From Takashimella koratensis (taxonomy: Eukaryota > Basidiomycota > Tremellomycetes > Trichosporonales > Tetragoniomycetaceae): a stretch of 64,000 nucleotides of DNA. The translations under genes and the position numbers were made by a program. Shown piece after piece: positions 1-11,142 of the stretch. The notes under the pieces were generated by a model, which saw nothing but the letters and a program-made list of their open reading frames with translations, made no database searches and had not been told where the DNA came from. Each line of letters begins with the position of its first letter. The first letter of the stretch is position 1. The DNA is taken from positions 685,143 through 749,142 of the forward strand of contig BCKT01000003.1 of the NCBI GenBank assembly GCA_003116875.1, read 5' to 3'.

Positions 1-1820
1 CGAAGACTTTTGGGAGTCGGGTTTCGTCGATGGTATCGGAGGATGGCCGTTGTGGCTTGCTGGCGACGACTTTCGAGAACTCATCTTCGAAGCTGGGAAA
101 GCCCGGGGCTTACTACGTAGCTTGACAGCGTACACGGGCGACGAGGACCTTCCGTGGTTGACGCTTTCAACCGTTCTTGCGGAAGCCGAGCAGCCATGGG
201 GTGGGGACAGTCTTAACGATGATGTTGGAATACCAAAACTTGGTCCAATCATTGCGAGCTATCTCGAGCCGCTCTGCAGGCTTAGCCAAGTCCACCTTCG
301 CCGAGTTCTGGATGAGGTCTGCGGGCTTGACGCCCATTTGGACGCGATTGAGGGGCTCACGCTGATGCGTGGATTCACGGCTATTGAGTCATGGGCGGAG
401 TGGCTGTTCGCTCAGGTAGGCAGTGTTTATGATCACCCAAGACGTTCGCAGAATGAGCACTGACTCATGCTTGCCAGATACAAACAAGGAAACCATGGTC
501 AGACTTCCAACTGCTCACAAGCTCATTACGAGACGCCATCGACACCCACGGAGAGACATGGATGAATTCGCCCGCGATCCGTGCGCGGGTCACGCGAAAG
601 CAGGGCCGGGATATCTCCATCTCTGACTTGCGTGTTGACTATGAGGTGGGTCTGATCACGATCTCCTTCCGTCTCAGCTTGAATCTTACTCTTTGCTATA
701 GGTTCCATTCCCGCTCTCGCAGCTGTTTAACAGCACATCGATGGATATCCGCGCAGAAATCTTCACCTTCCTCCTCTCCATCCTTCGCGCTCGCAAGCAG
801 CTCGCTGCATCAAGATCGTTCGACGGAGAGTGTGCGTCGAAGCAAACCAAGGCCCTGGTGAGAGAGCTGTTGAGATTGCGACACCGTGTGTTGTGGATCG
901 TAGAGTGAGTGCCAGCAAATACGATGTGCTAGACCGTTCCGAGCTGACTTGCGCTTAGTACCATCTGGGTATGGATCTGCAATCGAGTCATCACCATCGA
1001 AACCGCGACGTATAGAGAAAAGTTGTCTGAGTTGACATCTCTGCGGGACATGATCAGTATCGAACTTGAGCAGTGAGTCGTGATGCCCCACTATTGGGGT
1101 CATCCGTCTTTCGGCGGTCTCTGCTGACTCCAGCAGCACGAGACGACTCAGAGATTTCTGTTTCTTGCACGCAAGGGTGAGACGGACACCCATTGCAATG
1201 GGTGGACTGCTGACATATCTATGCAGACCCAATCGCTGAGCGAGATAATCACGGCGATCTTGGACACGGCAAACAGCGTTTTCGATATCTACCTCACTCA
1301 GGCATCAGACATGGTGTCTGCGGATACCAATACGAGGCCTGGGGCGTCAGCGACGCTTCCTGCGGCGCAGCTTGCTGCTCCCGACACACCTGCCAAGCCC
1401 TTCCAGGGAGCCGGAGGAAGCATTGGCATTGGTCGTCCACCACGTAGCGCCAATCGTCCCCCACCGCGCCCGAAACGCCGCCGCCATGCTCGGGCACACG
1501 AAGCATCTGACTCGTCGTCTGGAGACGAGGCCGAGCACTCTCGCCAGGATGGGTACGATGCTCGGACCGGGATGAATTTGAGCGTGATTGAGCCGTCTTT
1601 CGCAATGTCGTCATACGTGTCAACTGGCGCGGGTGAAGGGGGTGTAGATGGTCAAGTGAAGAGGATGGCCGCGGATCTGAAGGTGTATGTCAGAAGGCTG
1701 AGAAGAGGCGTGCAGGCGTTGGCCGGTGAAGCCGATGGTCCAGTGGCTAGTGGGGCAGGCGGCAGTGTGAGGTCGATGTGGGGGATGTTGGCATTTGCTC
1801 TTGAAGATTGGAAAGATTAG
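1..1820 (+). CDS. Gamma-tubulin complex component (Spc97/Spc98 family), C-terminal part; cut by window edge
   Basis: The reading frame is open to the left edge, so the 5' end lies outside the window. I read six exons: 1-415, 478-645, 702-904, 959-1072, 1137-1176 and 1227-1820. The first exon carries FWESGF and later IFEAGKARGLLRSL, matching the family's conserved 'ILxAGKSLxLLR' segment. Exon 3 begins VPFPLSQLF and continues into a helical stretch like the gamma-tubulin-binding GRIP2 region. Exons 5-6 give a His-led helix followed by SEIITAILDTANSVFDIYL, the usual family C-terminus. After that comes a Pro/Arg/Ser-rich low-complexity insertion (about 1370-1560) and a final helix ending WGMLAFALEDWKD. 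Family role: nucleating microtubules from gamma-tubulin at the spindle pole body. I cannot tell GCP4, 5 or 6 from GCP2/3, though the insertion favours a GCP4-6 type. The acceptor at 1136, one CAG later than the first, is chosen because it keeps the frame. Confidence 0.75.
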
Positions 1821-2030
1821 GCGCTATATCTCTAAATAGCTCGAACCTTTGTTGTAGGCATAATCAAATCGCGGGCCAAAGGGCAGTAACGTGACATGTG
1901 CTCAAACGAGTTGGAAGAGAATGCTTCTGACTGAGAACGATACGGTTACCGATGTGGCTATGACCTTGTACGTACTTGAGCTGCTCCCGCTACATATGAA
2001 CGAACGGTGCTGTACATAGATAGGCAGTAA

Positions 2031-3407
2031 TCAGCTACTTATTGCAGTCGAGTCAATGTACTCCAGCTGAACATCAAACATAATTAGCTCAGGGTTCCAC
2101 TCCCGCACAAAGTCCAAAATAGTTGTAGACGCATCTGAGAATTCTTGTGGCAGTGGGTCGAGCTTTGATGCGGGCAATGACTTCAAGAGCTTGGTCGAGT
2201 CTTCCGATAGTCCTGTGCCACGTGAAAGTGATCGTCTGGCGGACGAGCACACAAAAATACCTGCTCGACCAACACCAGCCCAGCTGAGGGACTTTGCGTC
2301 AGCCATGAGCGAGATAAAAAGACCAACTCATGCTAGCTCACCAATGAACAATGACAGGGCAGCTCAGACCTCCCAACTCTTCCCTCTTGGTTTCTACCTC
2401 GTCCAAAAGGCGGCAGAACGAGGCATGGTGCTCCGGATTGACACCGTCCCCGTCCGGAGCTTTCTTGAAACCAAAATAGTAGAGGTCCTTCTTGTCGGCT
2501 TCTGGAAACTCATCGGGCTCTCCGGATGTGCAGTATAGCTTCACGTGCTTCCTGAGGGTGTAGTCTTCATGTACGTCTGGCCTTTTGCTCTGTTCGTCCA
2601 GCTGCCTAGAGATCATTGACGAATCACCGTCAACTGAGGGATGCCCAAAGGCGCTTTCCAAGACCGGGTCTAGGATGATTGGACTCAGATCAACATTCGT
2701 TGGCATCCCTTCACTTTTGGCCGAGGCCTCACACTTGCTGTGGTGCACAGTCTTGGGAGACCGATCCCTAAGAGTTGAAGCACCACATGAGATTTTCACA
2801 GCTGTTAGGATCTGACAAAAGGTGGTGAGGCGGGGCAAGGGACACTCACGGCATGTACCAGCAGTTAGACTGCTTGGAGCGCTGTGCATGATTCTTGTAC
2901 GCCTCGATGTCGTCGAGGTTCAACTGAACAACGATTGCCGACTTGCAAGTGGAGATTGCGAATACGCTGTCTCCCGTGTCCGGTTCATCTTCAGCGGGAG
3001 CCGAAGTTTTCAAGAGCGCATTTACCAGGGGGGTCGCCGAGCTTGCCCAGATCGCTTTGAAAAAGCCATATTCACTTATGTTGGGTCGAGGTTGCTGAGA
3101 AGGTCAACCATGCAACCAAACCATTCGGCTTCCGTTTCCTGAAGCACTCACCTCCGTGCATAAGTACCATGTCCCGTCAGGGGTGAAAACGACATTGGTT
3201 CGGAGAAAAGTTTCTCCATCGTCGACAGTCACGGCAGTTCGCTGGTATCGCTGGTTGAAAAGGGTGTTGGGGCGTTTGAGGGCTAGCTCATACTCGGGAA
3301 GCTCGCCTGTCTTTTGTCCGAGCGCGGACACGGTCCAAAGCGTTTGTCCAGTAAGTGTCGTTGTCCGTGGCGGCAACAGCAATGTCTCCTACTGACTGTT
3401 CATTCAT
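2031..3407 (-). CDS. Protein tyrosine phosphatase-like protein, tandem copy 1 (probable frameshift in exon 1)
   Basis: Spliced exons give a divergent classical PTP fold. Exon 1 has NQRYQRTAVTVDDG (the family's NRY segment), exon 2 has SAIVVQLNLDD and NCWYMP, and the last exons give PVIVHC joined across an intron at about 2288-2343 to WAGVGRAG. The HCX5R signature is therefore intact, with Trp replacing the usual Ser after the nucleophilic Cys and Ala for the final Thr. The WPD-loop equivalent reads KKAPDGDG: Asp is kept, Trp is lost. The C-terminus REWNPELIMFDVQLEYI fits the family's 'QRxxMVQTxxQYxF' helix. The intron after NCWYMP needs the acceptor before GGATCGG (about 2770). Starting at the ATG at 3407, the frame homologous to copy 2 shifts near 3302-3320 (RTKDR versus TGELPEY), which suggests a small deletion, an unseen intron or an assembly error. 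Substrate unknown. Confidence 0.6.
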
Positions 3408-4111
3408 GTTTGCTCAATGGCTTTAGAAAACATAAACACCAGCAAGCGACGTCCCAGGCTTTATATAGGCGAGGCCTTCCCGCTCACAGCAACTGAACAC
3501 CCATAGCATTCCTTGCATGAACATTCAGAAGAATTTTGTTGAAGGGAGTGTCACAAATCACGGGAGTGTCACACCCAACCCACGGACAAACCGAGTTAAA
3601 GGATTCCATGCCGGGTAATTCGCACGTCAGATATTCTTGTGGCGGGTTACACCCTTTTGCTTGCTGAACAAAGCAGTGCTTGATGGCGTGGGAATGGTAT
3701 AAATATGCAATCTTGTTCAAGCCCGGGAAAAAATGAGAGCTGAAAATCCAGACTCTCGCTCCTTTAATTGTTCAGACGAAACAGCCAGACCAATATTTCT
3801 ATGACAATATTAGCGATCACTTCCAGTGTACTGTATGTACAGAATGAAGACGTTTGTCGGGTGGTGGCAAAAGTAGTAAGGCCTTCAGAAAAGCAGGTAA
3901 TAGCAAGTGCAAAGCAGCTCGCCGAACCCATCAGTGGGAGAGTGGTAACAGCGATGTGCTATCACCGACAGGCTGCAAGATGTCGACCGGCTACGCTACT
4001 AGAATAACCCGGCTTTGAACGGACAGAACAAGGCGTCTCGTATCGCCCACTTTCAGGGGGGACGCAAATGCATGGAGGGAAGAGGTCAGCCTGCGACAGT
4101 CCATCAGCTTA
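3408..4111. other. Spacer between the two phosphatase-like copies
   Basis: About 700 bases holding the promoter of copy 1 and the 3' end of copy 2. Short open frames here have no recognisable motif. I see no RNA gene or transposon remnant. Confidence 0.5.
3461..3467 (-). promoter_or_regulatory. TATA-like element upstream of PTP copy 1
   Basis: Read on the minus strand this is TATATAA, about 55 bases upstream of the ATG at 3407. The position is plausible for a core promoter. A second TATAAATA, readable on the plus strand, sits near 3699 without an obvious gene. Confidence 0.3.
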
Positions 4112-5400
4112 TCACATTGCCGTCGTCTCGATGAATCGAAGCTGCGATAAATACTCGACAAGCATCGGATCACACTCGCGCATGCAGTCGACAATGTGCG
4201 TTGTGGGGTCGGTAATGTCACTCGGCAACGGCGAAAGTATGGATCCAGGTACATGACCTTTTAAGTCGCTGCAGGAGTGTACTGATTTGGACATCAATCG
4301 CCTGGCTGAAGCTCCGATGAACAGACCTGTCCTGCCGTTACCTCCTGTGCTGAGAGATTTAGCTAAAGAGCCCACTCAACGGCAATTCAATACTTACCAA
4401 TGCACGACGACCGGACAAGAGCTACCGCCTTCCCTATTACGCAAGTCCTCCACCTCATCTAGGAGGCTACAGATGATGTCATCGTAAGTCTTGCCAGGGG
4501 TGTCTTAGTCCGCGCAGATCGATACGCCAATGTGGAAGATTTTCATTTTGTCGGTATCAGGAAAGCCCTTTGGATCGCCAGCGGTAGAGAAAAGGTTGAG
4601 CTCTGACCTCAGCACCGGTGGTAGTTTCTCCCAGTCTTGGAGTTGATTCCAAGTCAGCGCAAACGGTCTCTAGGTACATTGGATGATCCAGTTGAACGTC
4701 GGAAAGCTCCTCCTCGGAGGCGTCCATAAATAGGAGAGTGTATCCTTTTTTGCTTACATGACGCACGATCTTCGGCGAGACTTCGCTGTTGAGGGTAAAG
4801 CAGAGGATTAAATGAACATGAATTGTCAGGAGGTGGACTGATGCAGGCTCACTGTATCACACTACTCACGGCAGGTACCAACATCGACTTCGAGGGTCGT
4901 CTGGTTCGAAACTCGTCATATCATCAAGGTTGACCTGAAGAACGATAATCCACTTGCACGTAGTGGGTAGAAGTTTATTTATCTCTTCGATCTGACTTGT
5001 GGTTTTCCCCAAGGTCAAAATCTCACGGACTCGTTGGACAATCAAGTTGTTCCACATCACCTTCAAGATTCCATATTCGCTAAAGTCTGCAAAAGGTTGC
5101 TCGTACGAAGTCAGCTCAGAACGCATCAGCGTTGCTTACAGAAGTTGCTACGAACCATTGTCCTGTAGGGGTCAGCACCAAGCTAGCAGGGCAGATGGTG
5201 GCTCCCGAGTCTACAGTTATCAAGCTACGATTATAGCGTTCTCTTGTGTTGCGTCCTAACGGTCGAGTTGTGGCGTACTCGTCACCTGTACGATCTCTCG
5301 TTCTGGAGTCCAAGGTATCTTTCGCCGCTACCCAATAAGCTGCCGGATGTCCAGAGGCTTGTTCCCATTCAGTGGGAGCAACAGTGTCTATCTCGCTCAT
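4112..5400 (-). pseudogene. Protein tyrosine phosphatase-like, tandem copy 2, with frameshift and in-frame stop
   Basis: This is a paralogue of the copy at 2031-3407 with the same exon order. Exon 1 starts MSEIDTVAPTEWEQ and carries TRERYNRSLITVDSG. Exon 2 has SEYGILKVMWNN, WIIVLQVNLDD and RCWYLP. Exon 3 starts PEVSPKIVRHVSKK, aligned with PDRSPKTVHHSK of copy 1. The active site PVVVHC is joined across an intron to TGGNGRTGLF, an intact HCX5R. The C-terminal helix REC...LSQLRFIETTAM is also family-like. Two breaks are visible. The frame changes around 4655-4675, between MYLE and WNQLQDWEK. A TAA at 4505-4507 falls where copy 1 has a Gly in APDGDG, inside the WPD-loop equivalent. Because flanking residues on both sides align with copy 1, this looks like decay of a once-coding exon. 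An unusual intron or assembly errors cannot be excluded. Confidence 0.55.
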
Positions 5401-5624
5401 GCTGATGGGTCAAAAGCCAGGTGATTGACGAAGTGCTGTGAGTGATAATCAAGTGAAAGTGAAATGCGACAAGTGAATGCATAGTCCCGATGCTTGGACA
5501 GCAGCTAGAGCAATACGACAATAACCCCAAAGCCCTCGGAGGCTGCTTGGAAAGCAAGCTCCACCTTTTTGGACTCGGAGACAATTTCCACCCGCAAAGG
5601 TATCACCCACCGGTCTCCAGACGG

Positions 5625-8600
5625 CTAGCGACCCGAGCCGAGTCGAGAGTCATGGTGAATAAACTCGTACGCCTTTGCGCCATTCTCCTCGCCTAAAACC
5701 TCCTTCACCTGCTTTTCACTCATCGCCACCAACTCGGCCATACTCTCAACCTTTGTCATGATATATCTGAAATTATATCCGGAAACCCCCGGTAATGCGC
5801 GCAACATTTCCACGGCTGCTGGATTTTCGATATGTGGGCCGATTGCGCCTTCGGTGGTACCGCCGCCAACGGACTCGTCGGTTGAGCCCTTCATCATTGC
5901 GACGAGCTCATCGGGCTCATCGTGATTCAGTTTGAGGTCGGAGAGGATCCGGACAGATTCGTGTGGCGAGGAAGACCAGACAATGCGAAGGCGAGGGAAA
6001 TGCAGGGAGAGGAGAACGAGCTTGGATTGAAGGTAGAAGGTGTCTTGGTATGGGTCGGGCTCGCCCCCGCGGCCCGCCGCTTCACGTCGAGCGTCTTCTT
6101 TGGTCTGGAAGATGGGTCAGTTATGGACCGGTAGAGTTCTTGAGGCGATGACTAACTCGTAGACCAAACTTGTCCTCCTCGAATTCGATGAGCAGAATGC
6201 AAGTCTCATAATGCGCCGTCATCGCCTCGCACTGCGTATGCCTAATTACCAGCCCATCCCAACCTCGGTCAGCCCCATCCCAATGTGCTTCCTCAGCAAT
6301 ACTCACAAGCGTCCATTTGCCAGACTCTGCTCCAAATCAGGAAGCGCTTTCCTCTCGACACACATCTTGGGCGTGAGGATGTAATCGCCGACCGTAAGCG
6401 TGGCGGGTACGACCTTGATCCCGGCTGCGTCGATGAGTGAGGGAAGGAGAGCGCCCATTTCTCGAATATCGACGATGATCTGTGTTATTATCAGTTACCT
6501 TCTAATAACGAATGGAGAGAACATCAGCCTTACCCGAGCGTCCACGGCGGTCTCCCCCCCGCCAGCGTTACGTGTCGAGTAGGTCGTTCTTGTTCTCGAC
6601 ACGGTATCACGCATCGGTGCGCGTGGATTATTGTTATAGATCGGAATGACCATACCCTGTACACCACAGTAAGCTTCTGTCTCTTCCCGACCAACATAGT
6701 TTTGGCACCTACCTGGCGGTCCTCGATGAGTTTCTTGAACGCCTCTGCCTCGCGAGCCATGGTCGCCAAGAACCTATCTTCTTCGAACGAATTTGTGTAA
6801 ACCATCTGGTACACTCTCAACGGCAGTCCCGGGTTGCAGTTCTTGTATACCTGAACCAACATCAATTCTCTACCCTCCACGCATCACCTATCTCCCCATC
6901 TAATCAGTCTCGACTCACCTCGAGCCGTCGAACAAACGCGAGGTTCGGCTCGTACATGACCACAAACCTCGGTCTCAGCTCTTGCAGCATAATATCGTCG
7001 TCTTCTCCTCCATACGGCCGAACGATGACCGAGTCTTCTGGCGCCAACAGACCGTACTCGGTGTCCCAGTCTTCTTCCATGAGACCGCGGTCACGCAGGA
7101 GGGCCTGCCACCGCGGGTCGAGGTCCTCTTCTTCGATCACACCGGCCCGTGCGAGGAGGCTTGAGCTGGCGTCGGTCACGATGGGGATGTCAGTGAGTGG
7201 AGTGTTGAAAGAAGCCGAAGGGTTGGTCGACCTGACTTCGTCGTCCTCGTCGTCGAGAGTCACTAGTGGCCCTCGATTTGTCGACCGAGAGCTGGACATG
7301 TCAGCTGAGCAACAAGAGCAAACTCTTAGAATCAGCCACTCACGATTCAGATAGGGCCCATTGCATTTGAGCGTCCTCGGTAGTATCCACATCGTCAACT
7401 CCAAACGCCGAGACTGCCTTCATCAACGCCTCCTTCGTTGACCTTTTCCCCATCATCAGTTTTTCGCCCAATCTCTTACCGACGGTCAACAGACCTCCGT
7501 ATCCAAGATGCTACTCACTCTTTACCTCCATTTCTCCCCATACTCATCGGTGCACCCGCCCGTTGTCTTCTCCTCTTATACGCCGGCACCCCTCTCCTCC
7601 TCTGAGCCTCCTCCAACCGATTCTCTTCCAGCCCACTCTTTGCTGTCCGAACTTCGTCTCCGCCTCGAAACCCTTCCATCCGGTTCGGATTAGATAGCCG
7701 TTGCCCGTTCTTCTCGTGTTGCCAGTTACTCAGGAAAAGAGTCTCCATCATCTTCCGACCAGCGTTGGGGCCAAAGGGTGGGTCGGTCTTCTGCATCGTC
7801 GTGAGATACTGCCTAAGTTGAAGGCAAGTCCGATCAGATGTCGTCATGACGAGCACGATGTTGGTCCCCGGTTGATCTGGGCGACACATCAGCACAAAAC
7901 TACCAATGATTTAACTCCAAGTCAGAATTGAGCTTACCAGCATGAGACTCGGAGTGTCTGGCAATCGTGTCTTCAATCTCCTTCAACACCCTCGCCAGTA
8001 AACTCCACTTTGGTTGTTCCTCAAGCACCGGCTCCTGACCCTTCCTGACCCTCTTTTTCACTCTTGACGACAGATCCTCATCCAGTGAGAATGTGATCGG
8101 CCTAAACACGGGTGGTGGATCATCTACTGTAACCTCTCTCATCGTATCTTCTTGATCATCGCCCTCGTCCACTTCGTCGTCATCCTCTCCCTGCCCATCT
8201 TGGGGCATGACCTGCGTCTGGGTTGCAAATTCCCGCATGATAGCGTCCCCATATTCGTCGTCCTCGAGGATAGGCTCACCCCCTATTGGTCGGTCCCGAC
8301 GCTGCTCGAGCTCCTCGATCGCCTCCATATCCTCAGCGTACTCATCGTGCGCCGTTTGGCCGTTGGTCGTGGTGTTCGATTCGCGATGCCGTTCGCCATC
8401 CGCTGGAAGGGTACTTGCAGTCCCTTCGATCGTGATTTTCTGTCGCGAAACACGGAGTTGCGAAGCTTCCACTAGGTTTCCGGCTGACTTTGCATTGAAC
8501 CAGTCGTGGAGGTGTCGACCAGGTCCCGAGGGTAGCCGTTCAGCGATGAAATGCTGCCGTTGCAAAGTGTTGATGTAAGACGCAAACGTAGTCGAGTCGT

Positions 8601-9988
8601 ACTCCAAAAGCCAGCTGCACAGGTCAGCTGTTGGATTGCCTCATCGTTGGTCACTCATTCAGCAGCGGGTACTAACGTTTGGAGGTTGCGGAGCTCCGTC
8701 AATGCTGCGACGTGTACTTTCGTCTTGGCCCCGACTTTGTGCCAAACGGATTTCAGTCGCATTCTCACGATCGTATCAAAGCTCTTGAACTGTGCGTTCC
8801 GGACATTCAAGTCGTCCAGATCAAGGTTCTGTCATCATGTCAGCTTTTCTGGTCGATGTGTCCGAGTCCAGTTGTTCACATACCAACGAGTGATCTCGCT
8901 TCAACTCGACAAGCATCGCTTCCATGCACTCGGTGATGCTGTCCTGACATCGACGCATGAGATCCGTCATGGGTTGGTACATCTCAACGACCTCTGCTTG
9001 CCGTGATGAGAGGGAGACTTTCACAGCTTCGTTGTAGCTGTGGAATGTCAGCTGCAATCTCTTCCTCAAGGAACATAAGCTGACTTACCGAGGCCAGATC
9101 ATGACGTTGGTCATGTTCAGGTTAACGAGCATATCTCGAAGTGGAGAGAGACCGTGAGCAAAAGTCTCTGGCTCGTCGGAAAACGCTTTACAGAATCCGC
9201 TCTGCACGAGGTTAATAGATGCTTAGCGGAAGCGCTTGTTCCAATCGACTTACTTGGTTCTCTCTGCGATAGAGACGGACGGCAAACTCCTCTTGGCTCC
9301 CATGGGCGACTCTGCACACTCGTCAGCTATCAAAGGTGGAGCAGGTTGAGAAGAACACGATCGACGTACTTCTCCGCATGCAAGATGACGAGGCCAGTAA
9401 CGAGTTTCGCAGGTACCGTTCCCTCTTCACGCGTGTCAGCCCCACCACATTCATCTCATCAGGTCCATCCATCTTCAACTCACTCAAGAAATCGTTGACT
9501 AGGATCTTACTAGTGACGGAGAAGATCCCGCCGTGTCTGTACATCTCCTCGCTTCACTGATCAGGTTTCATGTCTTGCAAGTCTCTACTCACCGTTGCTG
9601 TACGCTCATCTCGTATGTCAGGATTCGAAACCCCGGATCACGAACACCCATGATCCCTAGCTCGTCTCCTATCCCCGCCTCGTCCGCTGGTGACGCATTG
9701 ACCTAACTCGCGTCAGTTTGGCCTGTACCGTACAGCTGGCGCAAACTCTTGACTCACGACAAGGACGAGATCTTCCTTCCGGTCATACGTCTTGAGAAGC
9801 GCGCAGATGATCTATCCCAACAACTGTCAGCCCCCATTCTCAAACTACGACGAAGACACAGTGCTCACGCGACGCAGACCGAGGCCCTTGGCAATGATCA
9901 ACAGATCGTCTTTCTGCGGTCGACATATCTCGCGAATAATGGCCTTGTGGAAGGAGAGGTACGGGATGTGCCGTCGCGATATGGACAT
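5625..9988 (-). CDS. RAD1: DNA repair structure-specific endonuclease Rad1/XPF (ERCC4 family)
   Basis: A multi-exon gene read from ATG at 9988 ([15 protein letters not shown]) to the stop at 5625. The N-terminal exon has [14 protein letters not shown], the conserved start of the XPF SF2-helicase-like region. Next come a segment like [16 protein letters not shown] and [19 protein letters not shown], corresponding to the 'GGIFxVTSRILVxDLL' motif. A long acidic linker spans about 7900-8600. The nuclease domain (about 6330-6480) reads [22 protein letters not shown] and VERKALPDL, the GDX(n)ERKX3D active site. Downstream are [17 protein letters not shown] and the C-terminal helix-hairpin-helix ([26 protein letters not shown]) that binds the Rad10/ERCC1 partner. 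The Rad1-Rad10 complex makes the 5' incision in nucleotide excision repair and cuts flaps in recombination. The gene is divergent from the Aim41-like gene. Confidence 0.93.
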
Positions 9989-10218
9989 GGTGGGTGGGTA
10001 CGAGCTGGATCCGTCTTGTTATTGCATGGGTAGATGGTGAGATTGAGTAGGAGGATAGAGTAGAGTCGCCTTCTCAATGAGTGGTTACTTGTTGGACCAC
10101 CGTCATCCATCCCAGTCGTCCGGGGCTCCACACAGATCTCCCTGCCTATTTTCTCCTCGTCTTCCATTTTTCCTTCTTCCCCTCCTCCCTCACACTCAAC
10201 TCTTACCCTCGTGTTACC
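9989..10218. promoter_or_regulatory. Shared divergent promoter of RAD1 and the Aim41-like gene
   Basis: Only about 230 bases separate the two start codons, so both core promoters must lie here or within leaders. The right half is C/T-rich on the plus strand, as is common upstream of fungal starts. No clear TATA box. Confidence 0.5.
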
Positions 10219-10965
10219 ATGGCCTGCTCTTCCCTCACCCGTTTCGCTGTCCGCCAAGCATCGGCGCTACGCACCTATGCCCCTGCACGGAGCTTGCACG
10301 TCTCGTCCCCTCGACTGAACGCCCCGTCGTTGACCTCCGAGATCGAGAAACAGCTCCGAGATGGGTTGAAAGCTGCAATGAAGGGCAAGGACCGACCAGC
10401 TGTGACCGTTCTCAAAGTGAGTCTCCCCTCACAGTCTTCAAGGGATAGGTAGAAAGACACTCTTCAGAACTATGAGGCTGTTTCTGACCTGTCCAGTCTA
10501 TTCTCGCCGACGTCACCTACGGAGTCAAGTCGTCGGCGAACCCTAACGAGTCGGCGTCTCAGGAATCTGTCATCTCTGCTCTCCGCAAAGGCATCGACAA
10601 GCGGGTGAGCTGGAAGTCGTTCGAAGAATGCATCATAAGCTCATAGACTAACATGAGCTGTCATTCCTCAGGTCCAAGCAGCCCTGTCATATGCGCCCGA
10701 CTCCTCATCGCCTCATCCCGAACAACACTCTGCGCTAGAACACGAGATCGCCCTATTGAAGAAATACCTCCCCGCAGCTCCTTCTGCCGAGTCCTTGCAG
10801 GCCGTTATCCGAGAAGTTGTCGATGCGCTCGAATCTGATGTCCGATCAGGAAAGGGCGCGACGGGGGCGGTCATGAAGAGCCTGTGGGAGAAGTTGGGGG
10901 ACGCCAAGGCCTCGGTGGATAAGAAGGAGGTAGCCAAATGGGTCAACGAGGCTTTGAAGAAGTGA
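10219..10965 (+). CDS. AIM41: GatB/YqeY-domain mitochondrial protein (Aim41-type)
   Basis: Three exons (10219-10416, 10497-10604, 10672-10965) encode about 199 residues. The N-terminus is Arg/Ser/Ala-rich without acids (MACSSLTRFAVRQASALRTY), a typical mitochondrial presequence. The YqeY domain follows: LRDGLKAAMKGKDRPAVTVLK, then SILADVTYGVKS, EIALLKKYLPAAPS and a C-terminal GKGATGAVMKSLWEKLG with KKEVAKWVNEALKK. Bacterial YqeY and yeast Aim41 share this arrangement and length; their link to GatB of the tRNA-dependent amidotransferase is by homology and the exact role is unsettled. The start is chosen for its ACCATGG context and because it begins the targeting sequence. Introns have GTGAGT/GTGAGC donors and CTGAC- or CTAAC-type branch points. 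Confidence 0.88.
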
Positions 10966-11142
10966 ACGAGGGAAAAAGTGACGGGAGCGAGTATCGCTTG
11001 AGGCGAAGACATGGAGATACAGGCATCGATCACTACTCATTATGCATGGGGTCGATGAATGTCGCCTAGAGATGAAACCTGGGATATATCTACACAAATG
11101 AAAGCAACAATGATACCGGATCTTAGGATCTATGGGCTTTCA

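Noticed and set aside
3484..3720. 78-codon minus-strand frame between the phosphatase copies
   Set aside because: No motif, no paralogue in the other copy, and it overlaps the likely promoter of copy 1.
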